DNA of 64,000 nucleotides from Micropterus salmoides (GCF_014851395.1 NW_024041150.1:41291437-41355436); one strand, 5' to 3'. Shown: positions 11,320 through 22,582, numbered from the stretch's first letter. Numbers and translations: made by a program. The notes: generated by a model not told the origin, from the letters alone.

Positions 11320-12249
11320 CTCTACAGGATGAAGGTCTTCACTGCTGCTCTGAGGATCCTCTCCGGTCTGTAACAGGGTTGTTCCCAAAAAAACATAAAG
11401 CACTTCTTTTATCTCCCAACACTCAAGCAAGACTGCCCCTCATGGCAGAAATCAAACAATCTCAACTCAACATTTTGAGATAATCGGCCGATACCTGCAC
11501 TCACAAGGCTGACATAAAAAACCTTTCTGCGAACACATCTGCAGCAGCCTCCTCATCAGCTTAAAAGGACAGTTAGCATCCCTAATTTACGTTACTAGCC
11601 TCAGCTCCTTCTTCGTAACCACCAACCTTTGTTAACAACCAGCATTCAGACTCCTCTTAATGGAGCTTTCACATCTGCCTCATTTAGTTTGGTTGAATCG
11701 CATTAGAGTTAGTTTCCCCACTTGGCGCGGTTCATTTGGGCAGTCGTGAATGCAGCAATCGCACCCGGGTGCGCACCAAAAGCCGGCCAAACAAGCGTAC
11801 TCGGTACGCTTTCAAACAAACTCTGGTGCGGTTCGCTTTTGGTGTGAAAGCAAACGAATCAACCACAGGATTTTATGATACCAGAGATGTGATCTGAGCA
11901 TTATTTCCCAAAACTAAACCACTAATAAATCCATCTGCTGACCGTGACATGTGTTCAGAGATCTTATAATTGATCTGTAGAAGCTGCTATCTTTATGAAA
12001 ATCATTTGGTAACGTATACTTGTCAGTGCGGGTATTTCTCTGATTAATAAGTTAAAATCTATTAAAAAAAGGAGGGCAAGTAGTACTTTGTTTACTCTGT
12101 CAGTTTGTGAGAGCGATACAACCGTGTACTATAGGCTAACAAGCCCCGAATTATTACTGTACATGTCCTGTTTTTGTGTTATTATTCATAACAGACTATG
12201 CGGTCGATCTGCAGTCTAACATAACTAATCATGTATCTGTAACCACCAT
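11320..12249. other. Intron with inserted repeat sequence
   Basis: The part at about 11680-12240 is absent from the equivalent intron of other modules and replaces the 3' half of an ACID exon. It contains GGTGTGAAAGC-type words seen in fish hAT-like non-autonomous elements, from memory. No coding capacity was seen. Confidence 0.35.
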
Positions 12250-12285
12250 CTGTAAAAGGTGGAGCTCCTCCTCCTCCTCTCCTGT
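12250..12285 (-). pseudogene. Truncated ACID-C exon remnant
   Basis: The acceptor and first codons (ACAGGAGAGGAGG..GAGCTCCACC) match other ACID exons. The 3' half and donor are missing, replaced by unrelated sequence. DOM-C can instead splice in phase to STS-C. Confidence 0.65.
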
Positions 12286-12459
12286 CTGCAAGCGTTTGTT
12301 CCCAAATTATATTTTTAAGAAAATTCAACTGATGCTGGTTCCATTTAAAGGGTGATTGAATTTTTGACTATCTCAGATGAAGCCTCAGGTAGTATCAGAG
12401 TCTTACAGAGGAGGGACCTGTACGTGGTAAAAGAAGACGGGTAATACTACAGTATCTAC

Positions 12460-12704
12460 CTTCAGTCGGATGTAGAGGGCTGAGTATCCTGCTCCGGTGA
12501 GCCTGATGCTCCTGAAGATCTCCTCTGGTGTCAGCGTCTTTACTTCGAGCGGCTGGAGCCTCTTGCTCCTGTCGGACTTGAAGACGTCAAAAGGTTTGTT
12601 GTGTCCTGCCAGCTGAGGGAAGGTGGACCTCAGCAGGTCCAGGAAGTCCGCCTCCTGTAGGTCACGAGGACACTGCAGCTCCTGAACAGGACATTTCTGA
12701 AACA
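12460..12704 (-). CDS. Gene A exon DOM-C (uncharacterised conserved domain)
   Basis: A 245-nt exon, phase 1 to 0, open, with the same splice signals as DOM-D. It differs from DOM-D by a few residues (FDVFKSDRSKRLQPLEV, TGAGYSALYIRLK). It forms the second-last AT/DOM module of gene A and lies 109 nt downstream of AT-C. Confidence 0.8.
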
Positions 12705-12812
12705 CTGAAGCAGAGAAAAATAATTGTGAAATTAAGTTTATCTTTCCAACAGTTACCTCTCTGCAGATAAGTTGTTAATTCAGTCACTAATTAACACATA
12801 TTTAATATTCAC

Positions 12813-12943
12813 CGTTTTGTGAAAGAACATCTGACTGAGAATCCTCCAGTACGCAGACTCTGAGCAGGTGGTGATTGGTTCCTCCGTGAAGGCTTGGTCT
12901 GCCAGGCTTCCTCCTCACAGACGAATCTCCGGGAGACCATAAC
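12813..12943 (-). CDS. Gene A exon AT-C (AT-hook-like)
   Basis: 131 nt, phase 2 to 1, open. It retains RRKPGRPSL and the conserved SDVLSKN end. It is almost identical to AT-D, indicating a recent module duplication of about 2 kb; the introns on both sides also match those of module D. Confidence 0.7.
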
Positions 12944-13229
12944 CTGAAAGATGGTCACAATTTCTGATTCTCCTACAGCCATCTATGAATGTTATTATTA
13001 AGATAAATATTCAAATGTGATGTGACAATGAAGGTGACTGAAAACTAACTCAGGCCCACTGTGTTTAATGAAGTCAAGGTTTGGGAAAATTTAAAAAGTC
13101 TTTCAGTGTGAAAACAGTTCCCCATCTGATTTTGAGAAAATCATGCAGACAAATCATCCATCCAGCAAGAACGGATCATTGTGCACCCACCTGTGGGCAG
13201 ATATGTTGTTCTCTTTAGTTTTTAGTTAC

Positions 13230-13294
13230 CTGGGGTGTATTTGGGTTTGATCAGCTGACGTGGAGGCAGAGCTGGAAGGAGAATCATCTCGCCT
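13230..13294 (-). CDS. Gene A linker exon STS-B
   Basis: A 65-nt Ser-rich linker exon, nearly identical to STS-C including flanking intron, phase 0 to 2. It links DOM-B to AT-C. Confidence 0.55.
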
Positions 13295-14384
13295 CTCTAC
13301 AGGATGAAGGTCTTCACTGCTGCTCTGAGGATCCTCTCCGGTCTGTAACAGGGTGGTTCCCAAAAAAAACATAAAGCACTTCTTTTATGGAAACAGCAGA
13401 AACTATAATAATCGGCGTCAGCCGATACCTGCACTCACAAGGCTGACATAAAAAACATAATTCTGCAGCAGCCTCCTCATTAGCTTAAAATGACAGTTAG
13501 CATCCCTAGTCTCAGCTCCTCCATGGTAACCACCAACCTTTCTTTAACAACCAGCTTTCAGACTCATCTTAAAACTCAAATATAATTTAATTTAACTTAG
13601 TTTCAGGATGTAACCTACAGTACAGGACAGAGTTGTATGTAGCAGTGGACTTAATTCTGCTCCTAAAGATTTGGTCTGGACAAAACCTGGACTCGTGTTG
13701 ACCAAGCAACAGAATTCAGAGACTGTTGTGCCCACATCATTACAGAGACCTGCCCCATCAACATCCCGATCAGGCACTCGGCAGGAGGTCCATGTTCCGA
13801 GCTGTCAGCGCAAGACTCCAGCAAGATGAGAGGAGGTGGACTCTGTAGTTGGTGCTCAAACGCAGTAAAGATGGACTCTGTTTCCTAAATGTCAGACTGT
13901 TTATTGTGAAGATGAAACCATATTATCATCTGGTACCCCAGATGCACCGTGGAATGTTGTTGGTGTATATGTGTGTGTTACGGTGACCTAAAAATGCATC
14001 CGGCTGGGATTTCTAATTCGCCCAAAATGTCCGGGATTCGGCTTTTACTTTCTACACTTGGTGATCAATGTGTGGCTTTTTTGCATTGCTTTGACCTTTC
14101 TCTTTAGGTCCCGCCTTCTCGCACGCCACCACTGGTCAAAACTATATCTCAATCATTACCTTCAGCACCACAGCGACAGCGGAAAGACAGCATCAGCTTT
14201 CTTGCAAACAGTGGCACATGGTGCCAGGTGGATAGTGCCTCCACAGTAGCCTACACATTGCCATGGTGCCACAAATTACTAACCATTACTCCCAGCCCCA
14301 AACTTCCACCAGCAGCAGGTGTCCGTCTGCCTCCTGCCTCCACTCTTTTTTGAAAACCGAAATATGGTCACCCTAGTGTATGTT
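13295..14384. other. Gene A intron, no further exon seen
   Basis: Intronic sequence. The plus-strand frame at 14058-14249 is not supported by any family feature. Confidence 0.4.
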
Positions 14385-15390
14385 CACTGAACAAAATTAT
14401 AAACGCAACACTTTTATTTTGCCCCCATTCATCATGAGCTGAACTCAAAGATCTAAGACTTTCTCTTTGTACACAAAAGGCCTATTTCTCTCAAATAGTT
14501 TTCACAAATCTTTCAAAATCTGTCAGTGAGCACTTCTCCTTTGTGGCACATCAACATGCTGATCAGATGCTGAAGGATATTGCACAGGTGTACCTTAGGC
14601 TGGCCACAATAAAAGGCCACTCGAAAATGTGCAGTTTCACTGTATTTGGGGGGTCCGGAAACCAGTCAATACCTGGTGTGACCAACATTTGCAACACATC
14701 TCCTTCGCATAGAGTTGATCTGGTTGTTGATTGTGGCCTGGGAATGTTGGTCCACTCCTCTTAACTGGCTGTGTGAAGTTGCAGTCAGGCTGAGGACGAC
14801 GAGCATGCAGATGAGCTTCCCTGAGACGGTTTCTGACAGTTTGTGCAGAAATTCTTTCGTTATGCAAACCATAGACCAGCTGTCCGGGTGGCTGATCTCA
14901 GACGATCTTGGAGGTGAAGATGCTGGATGTGGAGGTCCTGGGCTGGTGTGGTTACGTGAGGTCTGCGGTTGTGAGGCTGGCTGGATGTACCGCCAAATTC
15001 TCTGAAACACCTTTGGAGACGGCTAATGGTACAATAAATTCACGGGCAACAGCTCTGGTGGACATTCCTGCAGTCAACATGCCAATTGCACGCTCCCTCA
15101 AAACATGCAACATCTGTGGCATTGTGCTGTGTGATGGCACTGCACATTTTGGAGTGGCCTTTTATTGTGGCCAGCTTAAGGCACACCTGTGCAATACCCA
15201 TGCTCTCTTATCAGCATCTTGATATGCCACCTGTGAGGTGGAATGATTATCTCTGCAAAGGAGAAGTGCTCACTGACACAGATTTTGACACGTTAGTGAA
15301 CAATATTGAGAGAAATAGGCCTTTTGTGTACATAGAGAAAGTCTTAGATCTTTGAGTTCAGCTCATGATGAATAAGGGCAAAAAAACTGT
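14385..15390 (-). mobile_element. Internally deleted Tc1-like transposon with long terminal inverted repeats
   Basis: The ends are long inverted repeats. For example, the arm at 14453-14495 is the near-perfect reverse complement of 15306-15350. On the minus strand the left interior keeps a transposase N-terminal piece (VLRERAIGMLTAGMSTRAVA, 15050-15120, part of a helix-turn-helix) and the other side keeps the extreme C-terminus (INSMRRRCVA...GHTRY, about 14666-14740). The catalytic middle is deleted, so it is a non-autonomous derivative sitting in an intron of gene A. Related copies lie at 26.6, 30.0, 37.4 and 40.0 kb. Confidence 0.85.
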
Positions 15391-15394
15391 TCTC

Positions 15395-15520
15395 TACTGC
15401 TGTACATTTATTTATGTTGACTGTATGTTTGTCTACATGTAGCACCTTATCACCACAGCAAATTCCTCGTATGTGTAAAACACTACTTGGCAATAAAGCT
15501 CCTTCTGATCCTTCTGTATG
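15395..15520 (+). mobile_element. L2-type LINE 3' tail
   Basis: It contains AATTCCTCGTATGTGTA and a terminal TTGGCAATAAAGC. The same tail motif follows the L2-like reverse transcriptase near 50.9 kb. Only the 3' end is present, as expected from 5'-truncated insertion. Confidence 0.65.
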
Positions 15521-15638
15521 TTTGTTACTGCTATATGGCTACTTATAAATGTTCTAAAATGCACCTACACTGATGATGGAGCAAATACACTATTCTGTGT
15601 AAAGACACACAGGTGATGCTGTTTATAATTTAAAGTAC

Positions 15639-15880
15639 CTTCAGTCGGATGTAGAGGGCTGAGTGTCCTGCTCCAGTGAGCCTAATGCCGCTGTAGATCT
15701 CTTCTGGTGTCAGCGTCTTTACTCTCAGAGGATGGAGCCTCCTGCTCTTGTCAGATGTGAAGAAGTCAAAATGTTTCTGAGCAGCCAGCTGAGGGAAGGT
15801 GGACCTCAGTAGGTCCAGGAAGTCCGCTTCCTGTAGGCCCAGAGGACACTGCAGCTCCTGCACCGGATATTTCTTAAACA
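15639..15880 (-). CDS. Gene A exon DOM-B (uncharacterised conserved domain)
   Basis: A 242-nt exon, phase 1 to 0, open. One codon is missing in the AGDNK loop relative to other copies and several residues differ (VFKKYPVQELQCPLG, HFDFFTSDKSRRLHPLRV, EEIYSGIRLTGAG). The more divergent sequence implies that modules A and B are older than the C/D pair. The core pattern ADFLDLLRSTFPQL and SALYIRLK is retained. Confidence 0.8.
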
Positions 15881-15994
15881 CTAAAACAGACAACCATTCA
15901 TTGGGAGGTTAAGTTAAATTTATCTTTCCAACAGTTACCTCTCTGCAGATAAGTTGTTAATTCAGTCACTAATCAGTCAAAACATATCCTGTAC

Positions 15995-16125
15995 CGGTTT
16001 TCGAGAGCACATCGGTCTGTGAGTCCTCCAGGATGCAGATCCTGAGATCCAGGTGCTTCTGTTTGTCAATGGCCCGAGGTCTACCGGGCCCTTTCCTGTC
16101 AGACTGGCCTCTGAGGAAAAATGAC
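15995..16125 (-). CDS. Gene A exon AT-B (AT-hook-like)
   Basis: 131 nt, phase 2 to 1, open, donor ACCG/GTACAG. It encodes RKGPGRPRAIDKQKH and then LRICILEDSQTDVLSKT. This is the clearest AT-hook-like form (GPGRPRA) and a diverged version of the shared exon. It continues in frame into DOM-B. Confidence 0.7.
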
Positions 16126-16593
16126 CTGGAGGGTGAAGATTGTTAAGAGGTTAGTGTTCACAGTTACACCCCTTCTGACTAGTTGATTATACATTACTTT
16201 TGTAGTAAAGATCTCTATTTTATTCACTTACTTTCTCCAACTACCTCCCTTCCTTGATCTTACTTCCTTTCCTGTCTTTGCTGGAAACTCCTTGAGTTGG
16301 TCTGCCTAGGCCTATCCTTTCCTCACAAGACTAGCTATCTTCCAGTTCTATCTTCCGACCACAGAAAGGTCAGCCTTTGGATCCTCCAGTTGTAAACTGG
16401 CCTCTTGTATCTTTTTCCAACGCAGTGTTGCCCTCTAAGCATTTCATTTGCACATTAAAATCCAAAAGAAACATATCCTTAATTGCTTTAAAGTAGTAGT
16501 TTACATCCCTTATTTACTTTACAAACCTCAGCTCCTTCTCAGTCACCACCATGCTTTCTTTAACAAACAGTTTATAGACTCTAAAAACTTTAG

Positions 16594-16890
16594 GTTATGA
16601 AATTAACCACGGTTCTCTAAGAACATGAGTGTGGTATCTCACTATGGGACATGCCACTCGCGCTGTCCCCCAGAAGCTATTTTCCTGACTGGCAGACAGA
16701 CTGTCTGCTCCAGAGAGGAGGGACTTCCTCCTACTATAAGAGCTTGACGTAACGTTCTCTCCTCAGTCTTAGTAAGCATACCTCATCCTCGCTCCAGGCA
16801 AGGAGGGTGATCTGGTGAGATACCACACTCATGTTCTTAGAGAACTGGGGTTAACTACTCTTTCAACATTTCGGTATCTCACTATGGGAT
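16594..16890. repeat. Inverted-repeat element fragment
   Basis: The arm at 16611-16647 and the reverse complement of 16819-16855 agree over about 37 bases with two or three mismatches. The word GGTATCTCACTATGGGA also occurs twice in direct orientation (about 16643 and 16871). It looks like the terminus of a transposon, possibly a DIRS-like or MITE element. The family is not identified. Confidence 0.5.
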
Positions 16891-17224
16891 ATGGAGACTC
16901 CCGTATTGCCAGCCAAGCTTACTCCGAGGACCGGCCATTAACAGCCAGCTAGATAGGCACCTCAGGAACAGAACCCTTCCGTTTTTAATTAATATTTAGA
17001 TAATCGATTTTTGACATTAGTTAATCGATTCAGAATCTTCCAAGTCCGCATAGCGATGCATCTAAGAATCTATTTTTTCTCCCACCCCTAATAGTAGCGC
17101 TAACAAATTATTATTAACCGTCCATTGAGTTGAAACTCTTCAATTCTCACTAGTCAGTTTTCAGATCTCTTCTGTCGCATACCCTGAGAAGACTTTTATA
17201 ATCATACATACAATACTGCAGGCC

Positions 17225-17690
17225 AATTAATGTATACATTTTTGAAGAGGGATAACAGATGGTTTCAAAGAGAAGTGAAGGAATCCATATACACCAGAGT
17301 GGAGAAACCATCTCTCAACAAGGGATGAGGGCAAAGACACCACTTATCCCCTCACCTACAATGCTGTCCTTTCATCCCTTCCCAAGAGACTGAACACACT
17401 CTCATATTTAGCAATGCCAATGACGGCCGTCCAGACTTGACCTCAGGTGACTCAAACGACTATAATGACTGCTGTCACGACAGCCAGGAGCACTAACGTA
17501 CCAATCGTTATCCATTACCTTGATAACAACCTCACAGAGGTTAAAACACCTGGAATTTCCTGCCAGTCAGTCAGAAGTAAAGAAGTATTTTGGATGAAGA
17601 CAAAACATCTTCCAGTAAGTTCAACCAGTCCAGATTTTAACCCTCTTTAGATAACTACAGTATGACCTTGACTTGACATCAGGCTTGAAT
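17225..17690 (+). mobile_element. Penelope-like element 3' fragment
   Basis: The sequence matches the region after the GIY-YIG domain of the 34-kb copy: the VKEAIYTRVEKPSLN-equivalent near 17270-17320, the TYNAVLSSLP-equivalent near 17355-17385, and the terminal CAGTCAGTCAGAA..GAAGA signature near 17565. Stops interrupt it. It is oriented opposite to gene A. Confidence 0.75.
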
Positions 17691-17891
17691 TAAACATTGC
17701 TTCCTAACTTTGTGAAAAGAATTGCTGCGTTATCTCCCCTGGCAAAGTGTTCGGGTCTACCAGCACACTTCCGACACATCATGTAGTTGGCGCATAATTA
17801 AACTTAACCGAAACCGATCCAGGTTTTTGAGTCAGTATATCCGAAATGAGTATTGCACACATTATATAAGGATTTAAAATATTTTGAAGGC

Positions 17892-18396
17892 AACTGACCC
17901 TTTACTAAGCCACGCCCCATATGCGCAACTGGCCAATTAGCGCACAATCCAGAAAATGTCTGCTGTGGATTGTTCCTAATGTAATGTTAGTTAGCTAACG
18001 CTTGCTAACTTACTACTGAATGTAACGTTATAAAGCCCAACTGTTCTGCTTTTTAAGGATTGTAATAGTGAACAGAGATCTACCCAGCTGTACAGGAACA
18101 GTGTTGATCCTTTATATCATGGTTGGTTCACTTTACTTTGTGAGCAGAAGGCTTTAGCTTCTGTCTTTATTTTTTTCTCGTCAGCCTGAATAAAACCTTA
18201 AAATGCACAATACAACTGCAAAACTGTCTGCTTCTTTCTGAGATCGCTTTTCCCATAAATAAGGCAATATTTCTACAGGGAGTGCAGTAATAGGCAGTGG
18301 CAGCGTCGTGATAAAAGTCCGACAGGTCCGACACTTTGTCGGACTTAGCAACAGTAACGGTAACTAAGGGGGGCGTGGCTTAGCGAAGGGTCAATT
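17892..18396. mobile_element. MITE with 27-bp terminal inverted repeats
   Basis: 17892-17918 and the reverse complement of 18370-18396 match at 24 of 27 positions (core CTAAGCCACGCCCC). The 505-bp interval has no coding capacity. Size, inverted ends and lack of an ORF fit a non-autonomous DNA transposon. The superfamily cannot be assigned because flanking target duplications are not clear. Confidence 0.7.
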
Positions 18397-18660
18397 ATCT
18401 TTCAAATGTTTTTATACATATGACACATTTAAAATAAAAACTGACAGACTGAAAGTGAAATATTTTCACACTGCAGAATGTTCTGTTAAGTATTTTTTTA
18501 TGTTACGGGATGTGTAAAGATTAAAATCTGATTTTTTTAAACTCAAATGTTGTTTTGGTTGGACTATAACACAGAGCACACAGAGGGACAGCAGAGAAGA
18601 TTGAAAATGAGTCAATTGCTGGAATAAGTCGTGTAAAGCCAAGAAAAAATTACCTAATAC

Positions 18661-18819
18661 CTTGGGCTGAGCCCGGCTTCATCGCTTTTTATCACCACGG
18701 CGGGAGTGGACGGAATATCGGTGGTGGTACCGTGGTTTCTCTTTAAAAGGTGGAGTTCTGCCTCTTCCTCCTCCTCAGCCTCTACCGCCTGGTGAGACAA
18801 ATCTCTGGGAGACGATAAC
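18661..18819 (-). CDS. Gene A hybrid exon HYB-A (AT start fused to ACID)
   Basis: A 159-nt open exon, phase 2 to phase 2. Its start has the AT-exon acceptor and codons (RLSSPRDLSHQ) but switches into an ACID-type sequence (EEEEEAELHLLKRN ... VVIKSDEAGLSP). A deletion between the two exons of an ancestral module would explain it. Both ends keep phase, so it can be included after E3 or STS-A and before AT-B. Confidence 0.6.
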
Positions 18820-19013
18820 CTGAGACAGAAGACACAATGTCTGACTAGCCTGCAGTCACTCATGAACGTAATTATTAGGATAAATATTTAAATGTGATGG
18901 GAAAATGTGAGATTAAAACTAAGTTAACTATGGGCCCACTGTGTTTTATAAAGTCAAGAGTCCAGTAAACTGAGCACATCCAGTGCTGTGCAAAGATTCC
19001 AGTTTTCTGTTAC

Positions 19014-19078
19014 CTGGGGTTCATTTGGCTTTGACCAGCTGACGTGATGGCAGGGCTGGATGGAGAATCATCACTTCT
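19014..19078 (-). CDS. Gene A linker exon STS-A
   Basis: 65 nt, phase 0 to 2, acceptor CTGTACAG, donor CCCCAG/GTAACA. It encodes RSDDSPSSPAITSAGQSQ. It is a diverged version of STS-B and STS-C. Confidence 0.5.
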
Positions 19079-19336
19079 CTGTACAGAAACAGAAAGAACA
19101 AATATCTGCATCATGCTGCTGTTATTAAAATGCCACAACAGACAGAAGCCTTTGATTTCATCAATAGTTGGCTTCAATTTTCTACCGATAAGAGCTTTTT
19201 TTATTTATTTGATTTTTAAAAAGCCCATATGGCTACTTATAAATGTGAGGACCATCCTGAAATGCACCTACACTGATGATGGAGTGAGGACACTGATTTG
19301 TGTAGAGACATACAAGCTGTTTTTAATTCAAAGTAC

Positions 19337-19577
19337 CTCCAGTCGGATGTAGAGGGCTGAGTGTCCTGCTCCGGTGAGCCTGATGCCCTTGTAGATCTCC
19401 ACTGGTGTCAGCGTCTTTACTCTCAGAGGAAGGAGCCTCCTGCTCCTGTCGGATGTGAAGAAGTCAAACTGTTTCTGAGCAGCCAGCTGAGGGAAGGTGG
19501 ACCTCAGCAGGTCCAGGAAGTCCGCTCCTGCAGGCTACTAGGACACTGCAGCTCCTGAACCGGACATTTCTGAAACA
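19337..19577 (-). pseudogene. DOM-A exon copy, frameshifted
   Basis: The splice sites and most of the DOM sequence are present, but one base is missing in the EADF codon run (about 19523-19526; GAGGCGGAC reads GAGCGGAC). Length is 241 instead of 242 nt. Reading after the deletion quickly hits a stop. Skipping AT-A, DOM-A and STS-A joins E3 to HYB-A in phase, so gene A could still make a full protein. Confidence 0.8.
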
Positions 19578-19633
19578 CTGACACACACAAAGATTCACTA
19601 TGAGGTACGCGAATCAGCAGAGGCCCCACGAAA

Positions 19634-20364
19634 CGATGTTATCATGATACTTATGTCACAATATGATATTATCACGGTACTTATGTCACTAAACGATATT
19701 ATCACAGTACTTGTGTCACAATACTATATTATTAAGATACTTTTGTCACTAAACGATATTATCACAATAATTATGTCACTAAATGATATTATCACGATAA
19801 TTATGTCACTAAATGATATTATCACGATACTTATGTCACTAAACGATATTATCACAATACTTATGTCACTAAACGATATTATCACAAATTATGTCACTAA
19901 ACGATATTATCACAATAATTATGTCACTAAATGATATTATCACGATAATTATGTCACTAAACGATATTATCACGATACTTATGTCACTAAACGATATTAT
20001 CACATACTTATGTCACTAAACGATATTATCACAATAATTATGTCACTAAATGATATTATCACGATAATTATGTCACTAAACGATATTATCACGATACTTA
20101 TGTCACTAAACGATATTATCACAATACTTATGTCACTAAACGATATTATCACGATAATTATGTCACTAAACGATATTATCACAATAATTATGTCACTAAA
20201 CGATATTATCACAATAATTATGTCACTAAATGATATTATCACGATACTTATGTCACTAAACGATATTATCACGATAATTATGTCACTAAACGACATTATC
20301 ACAATACTTGCGTCAATAAATGATATCACAATACTCATGTCATTAAACGATGCTATCACGATAC
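19634..20364. repeat. 30-bp minisatellite, about 24 copies
   Basis: The unit ATGTCACTAAACGATATTAT plus about 10 bases repeats every 30 bases, with CAATAATT/CGATACTT variants and occasional indels. Because 30 is a multiple of three and the unit lacks stops in two frames, it creates long false open frames on both strands (MSLNDIITI and IVIISFSDI repeats). It lies in the intron between AT-A and DOM-A of gene A. Confidence 0.95.
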
Positions 20365-20958
20365 AATTTTATAATATAATAATATCACAATATAATATTA
20401 GTGGGATTTTAAACATTTCTGCGATGCAATTTATTAGCTTATTTTCCAACTTCACATAATGTCCACAAAAAGAAAACTTTTTTCTGTTTATTCATCTTAC
20501 TTTCAGTGAAGCTGATTTAGAATTAGCTTTACCGTCCGCAGCTAACACTATCTCTGGACGGTGGCGTGTGAAATGAGCCCTCTTATTCGTGGTATCCTGG
20601 AGTATTTTGTTTTCATACGATAATCCCTGCAAATCCCATGTGTTATATCCATCTGAAGTTCATACATTTGATTTAAACAGACATTTAACTTCCTCCTGCA
20701 CGCTGACGGTCACCAGAAAAAAAACTCAGCAGCACCGTCTAGTGGACTGAAAAAGCAATTGATTTTGTTATTCTGGTGCCAAAAAGTTACATTCTCATGT
20801 GCAATTTATATAATTACAGATCGGTGTATCAATACGTTATTGCCAAAGAAAATATTGCGATACTCTGCTGTACCAACACCCCCTAATCTTTCCAACAAAA
20901 GCCTTCATACAGATTGAGTCACTAATCAATCAGTATTGGATAGGTCTTTGAAATGTAC

Positions 20959-21071
20959 CGCTTTTTGAGAGCACGGCCTGCGAGTCCTCCAGGATGCAGA
21001 TCCTGAGGGTTAGGAGTCTCCGAGGTCTGCTGGCCCTTTTCCTGTCAGACCAGGCTGTGGGGGAAATGGAC
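20959..21071 (-). CDS. Gene A exon AT-A (diverged)
   Basis: 113 nt, phase 2 to 1, open. It encodes SDRKRASRPRRLL and then LRICILEDSQAVLSKS. The GRP core has become SRP and six codons are missing relative to the 131-nt form. It precedes the frameshifted DOM-A, so this whole first module may be dispensable. Confidence 0.55.
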
Positions 21072-21966
21072 CTAGAGGATGAAGATTGTTAGCAGGTTAT
21101 TAACAAAATAAGACAGCTTAGTGTTTATTGCAGTTATATCACTTCTGACTGGTTGATTATCACTTTAGTGAACATACTGTACTTGAAAAGTTTGTGGACA
21201 CTGGAGCATCATTACACCCATGTGTGGTTCATCAATCTGCTGCTCCTACAGTCTCCACACTGCTGGTTTCAAGCTTTTACCAGATGTTGAACCAGCTGCA
21301 GGGATTTGTTCTCATTCAGACACCAGAGGTTTCAGTGAGGTCCAGCACTGCCAGATTGGGCTCACAGTCCAGTTCATCTCAAAGTTGGATGAAGTTGAGG
21401 TCAGAACTTTGTACAGGCCAGTCAAGTTCTTCAACATCCAACTGGGGAAACCTATTTTTTTATGAAGCAGCTTTGTGTTGTGGGCAAAAATACTGTTGCC
21501 ACAAAGTCCCAAAATATCACTGTATGGTGTTGAATTTAAATATAATTAATTAGTGAACGCCACAATAGATACTGTAATAACAACCACCTAACAACGTGTT
21601 ACTATCACCAGCACCACGCAACAGCTAAACAATCATCCTGAGCAACCATACTAAGCTAATAAGCATCCTAGCACTGGAACTAACAATTATTTTCTTTATA
21701 ATCTATCATTTTCTTGTGGAGCGGACAAACCTGGACTCCTTAATTTACTGTTCTTGGCTACTGTAAAAAATTCTCCATGTAGAGCTGCACCTCCAGTCAC
21801 CAGTCCGTCAAGCTCCTGCAGCTTGCAGACGACAACTCTCACTGGGCTCATACTGGTGGGAGACTGTCCCGCAAAGTCCACTGACCGACTGACACTGACG
21901 CTCATTTAGATTATCAAAAATAGTTGGCTAGAAGCTCTAGTCTCTGGTGGTTGTGGGATTTGTGAC
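21072..21966. other. Gene A intron, nothing recognised
   Basis: Several open frames of 65-119 codons overlap here on both strands (21194-21553 and 21696-21905). None has family motifs, conserved counterparts in the paralogous genes, or splice support. Confidence 0.4.
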
Positions 21967-22087
21967 CTTGATTTGGTTTGATATTCAGGGTCCTTCAGAT
22001 GGTCTCGTGTGGGGCTGGTTGCTGGTTGCTGCTGCTCTCCATCATCATTGTACCACATGAGGGCCAGGCTCCCAGTGTCCCCCACAC
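21967..22087 (-). CDS. Gene A exon E3 (acidic)
   Basis: 121 nt, phase 1 to 2, acceptor GGTCCAG, donor TCAAG/GTCACA. It encodes GDTGSLALMWYNDDGEQQQP and then LKDPEYQTKS. The WY(N/D)DD core and the LKDP(E/D)(Y/F)Q end are shared with E3 of genes B and C, where the acidic run is longer. Confidence 0.7.
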
Positions 22088-22582
22088 CTGGACCAAAGAT
22101 TGGAAAATTAAAAATGCCCATTACTTCCCAAACTCCACAATTACCATCAAACGGTCACTTCTAATTTATGCTGTACAATCTAAAGGAATTGACGATGAAA
22201 AGCTGTCTGTGAGTTTTAGTCGAAGGACGTGTCCGTGGCATGCTGTCAAAGTTCGATGGTTCGCCATGAAACAGGATGTTGTTTTAACTTCACTGTACAC
22301 GCTCAGATCTGGACAAAATTTGACGATTTGGTAACACACCAAATCACGACAATGTTCACTCAATGTGATAGAGCCACCACATGCCAGAGGAACATTTTGT
22401 ACCTTTTAAATTACTTATTTGACAGGTTTACTTTGCAAATGAAGATGTAATTATTATTTTTACACACAAAACGTTATGAAGAGAACTTTACAGTTTCACC
22501 CATTTATTGAAGTGATTCATCCTAATAATTGGTTTGTTTTCCTAATTTTATAACACCTTTAATAGAAAGTGTGTAGACCTAC
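22088..22582. other. Gene A intron
   Basis: Intron between E3 and E2. No exon or classified element was recognised. Confidence 0.4.

Noticed and set aside
19634..20364. CRISPR-like array of regular repeats
   Set aside because: Repeats are directly adjacent with no unique spacers, in a vertebrate genome. It is a minisatellite.
19644..20459. Long open frames of 96-149 codons on both strands (repeated MSLNDIITI / IIVIISFSD)
   Set aside because: They are produced entirely by the 30-bp minisatellite, whose period is a multiple of three. No start context, splice sites or conservation.
21194..21553. 119-codon frame in gene A intron
   Set aside because: No domain, no paralogous counterpart, and three overlapping frames of similar quality on both strands.
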